From Clostridium_AQ sp900552125 (GTDB taxonomy: Bacteria; Bacillota_I; Bacilli_A; Erysipelotrichales; Erysipelotrichaceae), in NCBI GenBank assembly GCA_037892765.1, contig JBBKBW010000053.1: a stretch of 17,030 bases of DNA. One strand, 5' to 3'. The notes under the pieces were generated by a model. That model was given only the letters and a program-made list of their open reading frames with translations. It was not told the DNA's origin and made no database searches. A program made the position numbers and the translations under genes. This document shows positions 1 to 6,718 of the stretch, piece after piece (positions within the stretch are counted from its first letter, which is position 1; the number at the start of each line of letters is the position of its first letter).

Positions 1-878
1 TTATAGAATTATTAATTGATCCAAAAGACATGCGTGCTTTTTATGAGGTCTATGAAAAGCTTGGCTTTGATATTTCTAAAAAGGTATTAATTGATGTTGC
101 GGAACGATTGAGAAAAGATGATAGTGTAGACGTTTATCAGGCATTAATGGAAAGCAGTTATCGTGCATCAGGGAAGAAAAAACTGGCAGCATCTATGGAA
201 AATATACGTATGGCTTCTACTTTAAGAACACATATCATGATTAACTTTATCTTAGAAAAACTAGGTTATAAAGCTAGAATGCTGAAAGAAAATACATTGA
301 TGAATGATTCCTGTCTGCTTGCGTTAAAGGTAATTGCCTTACGTTATGAAGAACCCGGTGAATTCCTTCGCCGTCTTAAAGAAATGAAAGAATTTATCTG
401 TGAACCAGTTAGCCGAATTCATATTCGTAGTATTCCTAGTGCGAAAGGAATGGAATTTAGTCGTGTTGCATTGATTGATTGTTTAGGATCTACTTTCCCT
501 CGACAAGGTTTAGATGAAGAAGAAATGCACTTAGAACGTCGTATGTTTTTTACAGGCGTAACTCGAGCAGTTCATCAATTAGAGTTCTTCACCTCAAAAC
601 GATTAGATATGACAAGACTAGAAATATCTCCATTTATTTATGAAATTCATGCGCCAAAAGAAGATGAAGTAAAGGAAAGAGGAGCAACAGCAGCTGTACA
701 GCCGAAAAAGCTAAAAGAAGGCGATTTAAAAAGAGGAATGCGAATTAAACACACTAGCTTAGGGGAAGGTCGTATATTGAAAATCAGTGAAGGTATGATG
801 CGAGTACAATTTACAAATGAAAATAAAACATTAAATATTCGTCATTGTATAAATAATGAGTTAATTCAATTGGCTTAA
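1..878 (+). CDS. UvrD/PcrA-family DNA helicase, C-terminal part (5' end outside window)
   Basis: The reading frame is open from base 3, before the first ATG at 30, so this is the 3' end of a longer gene. Residues here count from that ATG. The sequence shows a superfamily 1 helicase motif V (SAKGMEF, about residues 137-143) followed by an acidic loop and motif VI (ERRMFFTGVTRA, about 169-180), which contact ATP and DNA in UvrD, PcrA and Rep. The last about 45 residues (GMRIKHTSLGEGRILKI) resemble the small Tudor-like C-terminal domain of PcrA-type helicases, which can bind RNA polymerase. The Walker A motif and other N-terminal motifs lie outside the window. The stretch before motif V is not a close match to classical PcrA as I remember it, so this may be a paralogue and no symbol is given. 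No convincing terminator follows the TAA stop. Confidence 0.85.
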   Translation, partial: IELLIDPKDMRAFYEVYEKLGFDISKKVLIDVAERLRKDDSVDVYQALMESSYRASGKKKLAASMENIRMASTLRTHIMINFILEKLGYKARMLKENTLMNDSCLLALKVIALRYEEPGEFLRRLKEMKEFICEPVSRIHIRSIPSAKGMEFSRVALIDCLGSTFPRQGLDEEEMHLERRMFFTGVTRAVHQLEFFTSKRLDMTRLEISPFIYEIHAPKEDEVKERGATAAVQPKKLKEGDLKRGMRIKHTSLGEGRILKISEGMMRVQFTNENKTLNIRHCINNELIQLA

Positions 879-928
879 GATGATAAGATATTTAATAATA
901 AATTTTAATTCTTTTCACAGCAATAAAC

Positions 929-958
929 TTTACAATCATAAAAAAGATAGGATATAAT
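929..958 (+). promoter_or_regulatory. Promoter for the GGDEF-EAL gene
   Basis: There is a -35 TTTACA (929-934) and a perfect -10 TATAAT (953-958), separated by 18 bp. This leaves an untranslated leader of about 38 nt. The ribosome site GAGGAA lies just before the ATG at 1003. No cyclic-di-GMP riboswitch fits in this short leader. Confidence 0.65.
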
Positions 959-1002
959 CTAATTATATAAAAATATCAGTTTATTAAGATTGAGGAATTG
1001 TT

Positions 1003-3120
1003 ATGGAAGATAAAGAATGGATTTCATATTATACACAATTGATTACCGATGAATCGGATAATGCAGCTTATCTAAGTGATATGGATACTTATGAATTGCT
1101 GTATTTGAATAGAAAAGCACGTGATTTGTATCGTATTGAATCAAATGAAGATGTTGTGGGTAAAAAATGCTATAAGGTATTACAGGGAGAGGATGCTCCT
1201 TGCTCCTTTTGTACTAATCATTTATTAAATACAAAGACATTTTATGTGAATGAATATTATAATCCGTTTGTAGGAAAATACTTTTTAAGCAAGGATAAAA
1301 AATTGCCAGTATTAGGCAGAAATATCCGTTTAGAAATAGCAGTTGATATTACAGAAAAAACGCAGCATACAAAAGAATTAAAAAAGCGACTAACAAACGA
1401 AGAGATGTTAGTTCGCTGTATACATACTTTGAATGGAGAAGATGTTGAAAACTCAATCCAACGATTATTAAAAATGGTAGGAGAGTATTACTGTGGTGAT
1501 CGTACATATATCTTTGAATATAATGAAGAGAAAGATACTTACAGTAATACATATGAGTGGTGTGCAGAGGATGCTCAATCCAATATGGAACAGTATCAGG
1601 ATATATCACAAAAAAGACTTGAGGTATGGTTCAAACATTTTGATGAAAATGGAAAATTCTGTATAAAAAATATAGAAGAATCAATGACACTTGATAATGA
1701 AGAATATGAGGGATTATCGTTTCGTAATATAACTTCGATTGCGGCCGCAACTTTAATGAAAAATAATAAAATTATCGGTTTTATTGGTGTTGACAATTTA
1801 AGAAATAATATTGAAGATTTAACATTGCTGACATCATTAACGTATTTTGTGAAGAACGATTTAGAAAAACGAAGAATGATGTTAGAGCTGGAACGAATGA
1901 GTTTTGTGGATTTATTAACTGGCTTGTATAATCGAAATCGCTATAATAAGACTCTTCAGAATTTAGAACAGGATCCTCCCAAGTCATTAGGCATCGTTTA
2001 TGTTGATATGAATGGTTTAAAAGAAATTAATGACAGTTATGGACATGATTATGGAGATTTTATGATTCAGGAGACCGCTAATCTGATTCAGCAGGTCTTT
2101 GATAAAGATGCTTATCGTATTGGCGGAGATGAATTCATTGCCTTACGTCGAGATATGCAGGAAGAAGAATTTCGTGATAAGGTAGATGAACTTCATGAAA
2201 TATTTAAACAGCATAAAAATTTAAATGTATCTATTGGAAGTCACTGGAATGAAGGAGATTTTGATATTCATCGAGATATTGCTAAAGCTGATGAATTAAT
2301 GTATATAGAGAAACAGAATTATTATAATTCTATGACTACGAGAAGATATAATAATCATGCGCTAATGGCAAGGAATCTTCTTAAAGATATTAAAGATGGT
2401 GCATTTGAAGTTTATTTACAGCCTTATTTCGAAATACAATCGAAGAAACTTGTTGGGGCAGAAGCATTGGTTCGTAAACGAGAACATAATGGAAAGCTTC
2501 GTTTTCCTGATCAGTTTTTACGTATGTATGAAGAAGAGAAAATTATTCGTCATATTGACTTCTTTGTGTTGGATACAGTATGTAAAACATTAAAGAAGTG
2601 GAAAGATATGGGAAAAGAGGATATTCGTATTTCTGTAAACTTCTCACGTGTGACTCTACAGGAGTATAAAGTTGTGAATAAAATTAAAGAGGTTTGTAAA
2701 AATAATGGAATAACATCATCTATGATTGATATAGAAATTACAGAAAATCATTCTAAGATAATGGATAAAGTTGTTCGCCAAGTGGAAGATCAGCTGATGA
2801 AAGAAGGATTTACTGTGGTTTTAGATGATTATGGCACACATTTTTCTAACCTTACTCATAATGCGGATTATCGCTCTCATCGTTTAAAAGTAGATGGTGA
2901 ATTAATTAGTAATTTAGAAGATAATACAGAAGCTAAATCAATTGTACGTCATACAATTGATATGTATCATGAATTAAAGAATACATCTGTTATTGCTAAA
3001 GGTATTGAAAGTAAGAAACAATTGAATATTTTAGAGGATTTCTCTTGTGAATATGCCCAAGGTTATTATTTCTCTAAGCCGTTATCAATTGAAGATTTTG
3101 AGAATGGATATATTAAATAG
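1003..3120 (+). CDS. PAS-GAF-GGDEF-EAL protein (cyclic-di-GMP turnover or sensing)
   Basis: This 705-residue protein has four parts. Residues about 15-120 form a PAS-like sensor with a cysteine cluster (C56, C67, C70). Residues about 130-290 look like a GAF domain. Residues about 295-440 are a diguanylate cyclase domain with an intact GGDEF (374-378). Residues about 450-705 are an EAL phosphodiesterase domain. No membrane segment is visible, so it should be cytosolic. The cyclase lacks the usual RxxD inhibitory site upstream of GGDEF. The EAL domain keeps E487, N546, E578/E581, D608-D609, K629, E669 and Q686, but the usual AEGVE motif reads AKGIE, so the first glutamate is K666. Cyclase activity is therefore plausible, while phosphodiesterase activity is doubtful and the EAL part may be a sensor. 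It is a single-gene unit with its own promoter and terminator. Confidence 0.93.
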   Translation: MEDKEWISYYTQLITDESDNAAYLSDMDTYELLYLNRKARDLYRIESNEDVVGKKCYKVLQGEDAPCSFCTNHLLNTKTFYVNEYYNPFVGKYFLSKDKKLPVLGRNIRLEIAVDITEKTQHTKELKKRLTNEEMLVRCIHTLNGEDVENSIQRLLKMVGEYYCGDRTYIFEYNEEKDTYSNTYEWCAEDAQSNMEQYQDISQKRLEVWFKHFDENGKFCIKNIEESMTLDNEEYEGLSFRNITSIAAATLMKNNKIIGFIGVDNLRNNIEDLTLLTSLTYFVKNDLEKRRMMLELERMSFVDLLTGLYNRNRYNKTLQNLEQDPPKSLGIVYVDMNGLKEINDSYGHDYGDFMIQETANLIQQVFDKDAYRIGGDEFIALRRDMQEEEFRDKVDELHEIFKQHKNLNVSIGSHWNEGDFDIHRDIAKADELMYIEKQNYYNSMTTRRYNNHALMARNLLKDIKDGAFEVYLQPYFEIQSKKLVGAEALVRKREHNGKLRFPDQFLRMYEEEKIIRHIDFFVLDTVCKTLKKWKDMGKEDIRISVNFSRVTLQEYKVVNKIKEVCKNNGITSSMIDIEITENHSKIMDKVVRQVEDQLMKEGFTVVLDDYGTHFSNLTHNADYRSHRLKVDGELISNLEDNTEAKSIVRHTIDMYHELKNTSVIAKGIESKKQLNILEDFSCEYAQGYYFSKPLSIEDFENGYIK

Positions 3121-3146
3121 GTAGGATTGTTATGATCCTACCTTTT
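3120..3146 (+). terminator. Terminator of the GGDEF-EAL gene
   Basis: An 8-bp stem GGTAGGAT/ATCCTACC with a 7-nt loop is followed by TTTT. The stem starts at the last base of the TAG stop codon. Confidence 0.8.
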
Positions 3147-3167
3147 AAATGTTATAAGTACATATAA

Positions 3168-3191
3168 TAAAAAAACCTCGCTAGCGAGGTT
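3168..3191 (-). terminator. Terminator of tRNA-Asn (minus strand)
   Basis: A 7-bp hairpin AACCTCG/CGAGGTT with a CTAG loop is followed, on the minus strand, by a run of T. It lies 11 nt past the CCA end of the tRNA. Confidence 0.8.
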
Positions 3192-3202
3192 AATGTTTTA
3201 AA

Positions 3203-3278
3203 TGGCGCCTTAAACAGGACTCGAACCTGTGACCTGCCGGTTAACAGCCGGATGCTCTACCTACTGAGCTATTAAGGC
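3203..3278 (-). tRNA. tRNA-Asn (anticodon GTT)
   Basis: This is a 76-nt cloverleaf on the minus strand. The acceptor stem is GCCTTAA/TTAAGGC with discriminator G and an encoded CCA. The D-arm is GCTC/GAGC. The anticodon loop CTGTTAA has the anticodon at plus-strand positions 3243-3245. The T-arm is ACAGG TTCGAGT CCTGT. The outermost pair of the anticodon stem (27-43) appears to be a T-C mismatch, and the other four pairs are G-C. It has its own promoter and terminator. Confidence 0.97.
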
Positions 3279-3297
3279 ATAACTCAAGTGCTATGAT

Positions 3298-3326
3298 ATT
3301 CTATCATAAGAATAATGTTTTGACAA
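3298..3326 (-). promoter_or_regulatory. Promoter for tRNA-Asn
   Basis: Read on the minus strand, there is a -35 TTGTCA (3321-3326), a 17-bp spacer and a -10 TAGAAT (3298-3303). An extended TGn lies directly before the -10. The spacer ends in TTATTCTTATGA, identical to the one in the tRNA-Glu promoter. Confidence 0.8.
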
Positions 3327-3373
3327 GCCCTTTTTCGCATAAAAATGATTTTATTAATTTTATTTTTTAGAAT

Positions 3374-3400
3374 AAAAAAACGAACTATCATCATAGTTCG
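3374..3400 (-). terminator. Terminator of tRNA-Glu (minus strand)
   Basis: A perfect 8-bp stem CGAACTAT/ATAGTTCG with a 4-nt loop is followed on the minus strand by seven T. It separates tRNA-Glu from tRNA-Asn, so the two tRNAs are separate transcription units. Confidence 0.85.
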
Positions 3401-3413
3401 TACATTCTTTACA

Positions 3414-3489
3414 TGGTGACGCGTACGGGATTCGAACCCGTGAATGCATGCGTGAAAGGCATGTGAGTTAACCGTTTCTCCAACGCGCC
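3414..3489 (-). tRNA. tRNA-Glu (anticodon TTC)
   Basis: This is a 76-nt cloverleaf on the minus strand. The acceptor stem GGCGCGT pairs with ACGCGTC and includes the G2-T71 wobble common in bacterial tRNA-Glu. The anticodon loop is CTTTCAC. The T-arm is ACGGG TTCGAAT CCCGT, and a CCA end is encoded. Confidence 0.97.
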
Positions 3490-3512
3490 ATGATTACCGC
3501 GAATGCCTGTAT

Positions 3513-3541
3513 ATAATATCATAAGAATAAACAATATGCAA
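3513..3541 (-). promoter_or_regulatory. Promoter for tRNA-Glu
   Basis: Read on the minus strand, there is a -35 TTGCAT (3536-3541), a 17-bp spacer and a -10 TATTAT (3513-3518) preceded by an extended TGn. The spacer shares TTATTCTTATGA with the tRNA-Asn promoter. Confidence 0.75.
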
Positions 3542-3672
3542 TAGTATTTTTTAAAAAAAATAAAAAAATATTTGGGAAATACTACGAATTAAATTAAATT
3601 TGAATAATATTCATAGAAATTATGTAATAGTAAATGAATAATTAAGCATGATAATAAAAGAAAAAAGAGTAC
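3542..3672. other. AT-rich gap between tRNA-Glu and the asparaginase gene
   Basis: This very A/T-rich stretch separates divergent units. It contains an 8-bp inverted repeat (TAGTATTT/AAATACTA) with a long A-rich spacer and an 11-nt palindrome GAATAATATTC (3602-3612). Neither matches an operator that I recognise. I see no gene here. Confidence 0.5.
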
Positions 3673-3702
3673 TTTTCAAGTAAGGGAAGGTTATCGTATA
3701 AT
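3673..3702 (+). promoter_or_regulatory. Promoter for the asparaginase gene
   Basis: A perfect -10 TATAAT (3697-3702) lies 18 bp after a weaker -35 TTTTCA (3673-3678). It is about 30 nt upstream of the ATG. Confidence 0.55.
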
Positions 3703-3731
3703 AGATGAGTCTTAAAAGGATGTGAGTGACT

Positions 3732-4727
3732 ATGAAAAAGATTTTATTTTTAACAACAGGCGGGACAATTGCGTCTAGCTCAAGTGAAGAGGGCTTGGTT
3801 CCTTCCTTAACAAGTGAAGAAATTCTACACTATTTAGGTGAACATCATAAAAATATAGAGATTACATGTGAGGATTTATTAAGACTTGATTCTAGTAATA
3901 TGCAGCCTGAAGAATGGCAGCTGATCGCAAGAAGGATTGCGGAAGTGAAGAATAATTATGATGGTATTGTCATAAGTCATGGAACAGATACCATGGCTTA
4001 TACCGCAAGTGCGCTATCTTTTATGTTAAGAAATCTGGATATACCTGTTATTGTGACAGGAAGTCAGTTGCCTTTACTACATCCATTAAGTGATGGTGTT
4101 GAAAATATCCGTGTTGCTTTTACTGCAGTGATGGAAGATATTGTTGGGGTTTATGTTTGTTTTAATCGTAAGATTATGTTGGCAACTCGTGTAGTAAAAG
4201 TAAGGACAATGAATTTTGATGCTTTTGAAAGTGTAAATGTAGAACCTTGTGGTATCGTAGATTCAAGAGGCTTACATTTTAAAAAAGAACTTCTAATTCA
4301 AAAAAGAGGAGAGTTTGTTTTAGAAGATGCATTGTGTAAAGATGTTGTGCTGATTAAACTGATTCCTGGTATGAACCCTGTGTTGTTTGATAAGTTAGCT
4401 GAAATGAATATTCGTGGCATTGTTATTGAAGCCTTTGGGGCAGGTGGAATCAATTTTGTCCGTAGAGATCTGATAGGAAAGCTAGAAGAAATCGTCGCAA
4501 AGGGAATTAGTGTTGTTGTGTGTAGTCAGTGTTTATATGAACATAGCGATTTTTCCATTTATCAGACAGGGCAGAAGGTTCTTCAGCATGGAGTAATTCA
4601 AGGCTATGATATGACAAGTGAAGCTTGTGTTACAAAATTGATGTGGGCATTAGGGAAGACAAATCATAATGAAGAAATTAAGCGAATATTTGAGACTTCC
4701 TATGTTCATGAAATTACATTACCATAA
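3732..4727 (+). CDS. ansA: L-asparaginase, cytoplasmic (type I) form
   Basis: The enzyme hydrolyses L-asparagine to L-aspartate and ammonia. The 331-residue protein carries both signatures of the asparaginase family: TTGGTIAS at residues 8-15, with the nucleophile T12, and SHGTDTM at 82-88, with the T85-D86 pair. A lysine (K156, in RVVKVRT) matches the third member of the catalytic relay. There is no signal peptide, which fits the cytosolic type I enzymes. A GTG at 3726 is in frame, but the ATG at 3732 is better spaced from the AAGGA ribosome site (3716-3720), so I chose it. The gene is alone between its own promoter and a terminator. The aspartate made here could feed the C4 route represented by fumarase and malic enzyme nearby, though no aspartase is in the window. 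Confidence 0.92.
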   Translation: MKKILFLTTGGTIASSSSEEGLVPSLTSEEILHYLGEHHKNIEITCEDLLRLDSSNMQPEEWQLIARRIAEVKNNYDGIVISHGTDTMAYTASALSFMLRNLDIPVIVTGSQLPLLHPLSDGVENIRVAFTAVMEDIVGVYVCFNRKIMLATRVVKVRTMNFDAFESVNVEPCGIVDSRGLHFKKELLIQKRGEFVLEDALCKDVVLIKLIPGMNPVLFDKLAEMNIRGIVIEAFGAGGINFVRRDLIGKLEEIVAKGISVVVCSQCLYEHSDFSIYQTGQKVLQHGVIQGYDMTSEACVTKLMWALGKTNHNEEIKRIFETSYVHEITLP

Positions 4728-4747
4728 ACGTCGAAAGACGTTTTTTT
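4726..4747 (+). terminator. Terminator of the asparaginase gene
   Basis: A 7-bp stem AAACGTC/GACGTTT with a GAAA tetraloop is followed by a T run. The stem starts inside the TAA stop codon. Confidence 0.85.
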
Positions 4748-4832
4748 CTTAGTGTTAACGCAATTATATTATGAATAATGACGTTTATATCACATAGTAT
4801 TTAAAAACATGTAAAGTGGTATGATATATGAG

Positions 4833-4861
4833 TTGACATTTGCATTTAGTAATGCTACGAT
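4833..4861 (+). promoter_or_regulatory. Promoter for the DUF1836 gene
   Basis: A perfect -35 TTGACA (4833-4838), a 17-bp spacer and a -10 TACGAT (4856-4861) put the expected transcription start near 4868. This is downstream of the ATG at 4821, so it rules against that upstream start. Confidence 0.65.
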
Positions 4862-4877
4862 ATGCATGGTGATAAGA

Positions 4878-5402
4878 ATGAGAAGTAAACAAAAAACTCC
4901 AGTATTTCACTGCCCACGGTGGCAGGAATTGCCGGATATGGATTTATATATGGATCAGGTCGTAACATTATTAAATGATTATTTAAGACCTTTTTATGTC
5001 AAGGGACAGGAAAAAATGATCACTTCCACAATGATAAATAATTATGTGAAACATGGTATTGTATCGCCTCCTATTAAGAAACGATATACAAAAAAACATG
5101 TAGCATATTTAATGGTTGTATGTATTTTAAAGATGGTATATAGTATGGATGAAATTAGTGATCTGATTGGTGTACAGGTTAAAAAATATCCTGTTGATCA
5201 GGCATATGATTATTTCTGTGCAGAATTAGAAGTGTGCTTAAAATGCATTTTCACGAATAAGCGAGTGCACCATGTTCCAAGTGAAGATGAGGGACCGGTT
5301 GTGTATCTTTTAAGAAATACAGTAGAGGCTGTTGCACATACAATTTATGTACGTCATGTAATGGCGGATCCAGAGATTTTATTTACTGAAGAAAATATGT
5401 AG
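4878..5402 (+). CDS. DUF1836 family putative DNA-binding regulator
   Basis: The 174-residue protein shows the DUF1836 pattern: PRWQELPDMDLYMDQV (residues 13-28), then ITSTMINNYVKHG (48-60), PPIKKRYTKKHVAYL (64-78) and LKMVYSMDEISDLI (84-97). The middle part resembles a MerR-like winged helix, so a DNA-binding role is likely, but the target is unknown. The frame could start at 4821, but a promoter (4833-4861) sits inside that extension. The ATG at 4878 follows GGTGAT at 4868-4873, a ribosome site also seen before the gene at 9136. The leader would then be only about 10 nt. The ATG at 4866 is a less likely alternative. The C-terminal third (about residues 105-174) has several cysteines and no feature I recognise. 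The gene is monocistronic, between asparaginase and malic enzyme. Confidence 0.8.
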   Translation: MRSKQKTPVFHCPRWQELPDMDLYMDQVVTLLNDYLRPFYVKGQEKMITSTMINNYVKHGIVSPPIKKRYTKKHVAYLMVVCILKMVYSMDEISDLIGVQVKKYPVDQAYDYFCAELEVCLKCIFTNKRVHHVPSEDEGPVVYLLRNTVEAVAHTIYVRHVMADPEILFTEENM

Positions 5403-5423
5403 CTTTCGTTAAGAGAGCTTTTT
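5401..5423 (+). terminator. Terminator of the DUF1836 gene
   Basis: A 7-bp stem AGCTTTC/GAGAGCT (one T-G wobble) with a 5-nt loop is followed by TTTTT. The stem begins inside the TAG stop. Confidence 0.7.
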
Positions 5424-5458
5424 ATATTTTTATTTATTACTTTTAGAGCTTGTGATAG

Positions 5459-5464
5459 TATAAT
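5459..5464 (+). promoter_or_regulatory. -10 element for the malic enzyme gene
   Basis: A perfect TATAAT lies 30 nt before the ATG at 5494. I cannot see a good -35 at the right distance, so the promoter may be weak or activator-dependent. Confidence 0.4.
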
Positions 5465-5493
5465 ATAGGACAGAAGGAAGAGAGGTATATAGA

Positions 5494-6666
5494 ATGGATT
5501 ATGCAAAGGAAGCATTACGTTTACATGCAGAATGGGCAGGAAAGCTCGATATACAGCCTAAAATGAAGATAGAAAATAAAGATGATTTAAGTCTTGCCTA
5601 TACTCCAGGCGTGGCGGCTCCATGTCTAGAAATTAAAGATGATATAAACAACAGTTATGAGTTAACTGGACGTGGAAATCTGGTTGCGGTAATTACTGAT
5701 GGTACTGCAGTACTGGGGCTAGGAGATATTGGCCCAGAAGCTGGTATGCCGGTAATGGAGGGAAAATGTGTTCTATTTAAAGAATTTGCAGGAGTGAATG
5801 CAATTCCGTTATGTATTAAAAGTAAAGATGTAGATGAAATTGTACATACTATTTCTTTATTATCCGGAAGCTTTGGGGGAATAAACCTAGAAGATATTGC
5901 GGCTCCACGCTGTTTTGAAATTGAAAGAAAACTTAAAGAAGTATGTGATATTCCAGTATTTCATGATGATCAGCATGGTACTGCGATTGTTGTGGCTGCC
6001 GCTTTATTAAATGCGGTAAAACTGACAAACAAAGAAATGGGAAGCTTGAAGATCGTGATTAATGGAGCTGGTTCAGCAGGTACTGCGATTGCGAAAATTC
6101 TTTTACAGATGAACTTTGGAAATATTGTTCTTTGTGATATCGATGGAGCTATTTATAAAGGTAAACCAGGCTTAAATGAAGAAAGGAAAGCTTTGGCAGA
6201 GGTAACGAACAAAAATCTTGAAAAGGGAAGTTTAAAAGATGTGATAAAAGATAGTGATATCTTTATTGGCGTATCTGCACCAAATGTAGTAAGTGAAGAT
6301 ATGATTGCGTCAATGAATGAAAAATCAATTGTTTTCCCTATGGCGAATCCAACTCCTGAAATTATGCCAGATCTTGCGAAGAAAGCAGGGGCCTATATTG
6401 TAGGAACAGGACGTAGTGATTTTGCGAATCAGATCAATAATGTATTAGCTTTCCCAGGTATCTTTAGAGGGGCTTTAGATGTACGTGCTAGAAATATCAA
6501 TGAAGAAATGAAAATTGCAGCTGCTTATGCAATTGCTTCTTTAGTTTCTGATGAAGAATTATCAAGAGAATATATTATTCCTAGTGCATTAAATAAGGAA
6601 GTAGGTAAAGTAGTTGCAAAGGCTGTTGCGAAGGCAGCTAGAGAAAGCGGAACAGCAAGAATATAA
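5494..6666 (+). CDS. Malic enzyme (oxaloacetate-decarboxylating malate dehydrogenase)
   Basis: The enzyme converts malate to pyruvate and CO2 with reduction of NAD(P)+, in the cytosol. The 390-residue length and layout match the short bacterial malic enzymes. Visible features are LAYTPGVAAPC (34-44, tyrosine Y36), EGKCVLFKEFAGVNAIPLC (89-107, lysine K91), the metal-binding acidic residues around E133-D134 and FHDDQHGTAIV (156-166), and the Rossmann nucleotide site NGAGSAGTA (190-198). I cannot read the NAD versus NADP preference with confidence. A strong ribosome site (GGAAGAGAGG) precedes the ATG. The gene converges on fumarase and shares a terminator with it. Fumarase makes malate from fumarate, so the two adjacent genes give a direct fumarate-to-pyruvate route. 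Confidence 0.95.
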   Translation: MDYAKEALRLHAEWAGKLDIQPKMKIENKDDLSLAYTPGVAAPCLEIKDDINNSYELTGRGNLVAVITDGTAVLGLGDIGPEAGMPVMEGKCVLFKEFAGVNAIPLCIKSKDVDEIVHTISLLSGSFGGINLEDIAAPRCFEIERKLKEVCDIPVFHDDQHGTAIVVAAALLNAVKLTNKEMGSLKIVINGAGSAGTAIAKILLQMNFGNIVLCDIDGAIYKGKPGLNEERKALAEVTNKNLEKGSLKDVIKDSDIFIGVSAPNVVSEDMIASMNEKSIVFPMANPTPEIMPDLAKKAGAYIVGTGRSDFANQINNVLAFPGIFRGALDVRARNINEEMKIAAAYAIASLVSDEELSREYIIPSALNKEVGKVVAKAVAKAARESGTARI

Positions 6667-6676
6667 TATAAAAAGA

Positions 6677-6714
6677 CTATAACATGCATATGAAATGATG
6701 TTATAGCCTTTTTT
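6677..6714. terminator. Bidirectional terminator between malic enzyme and fumarase
   Basis: A 9-bp inverted repeat CTATAACAT/ATGTTATAG is followed by a T run on the plus strand and by TCTTTTT on the minus strand. It can end both convergent genes. Confidence 0.8.
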
Positions 6715-6718
6715 AGTT

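Noticed and set aside
3602..3612. Palindrome GAATAATATTC upstream of asparaginase as an operator
   Set aside because: It is short and lies in very A/T-rich DNA where such palindromes are expected. It has no second copy near the promoter and no match to an operator I know.
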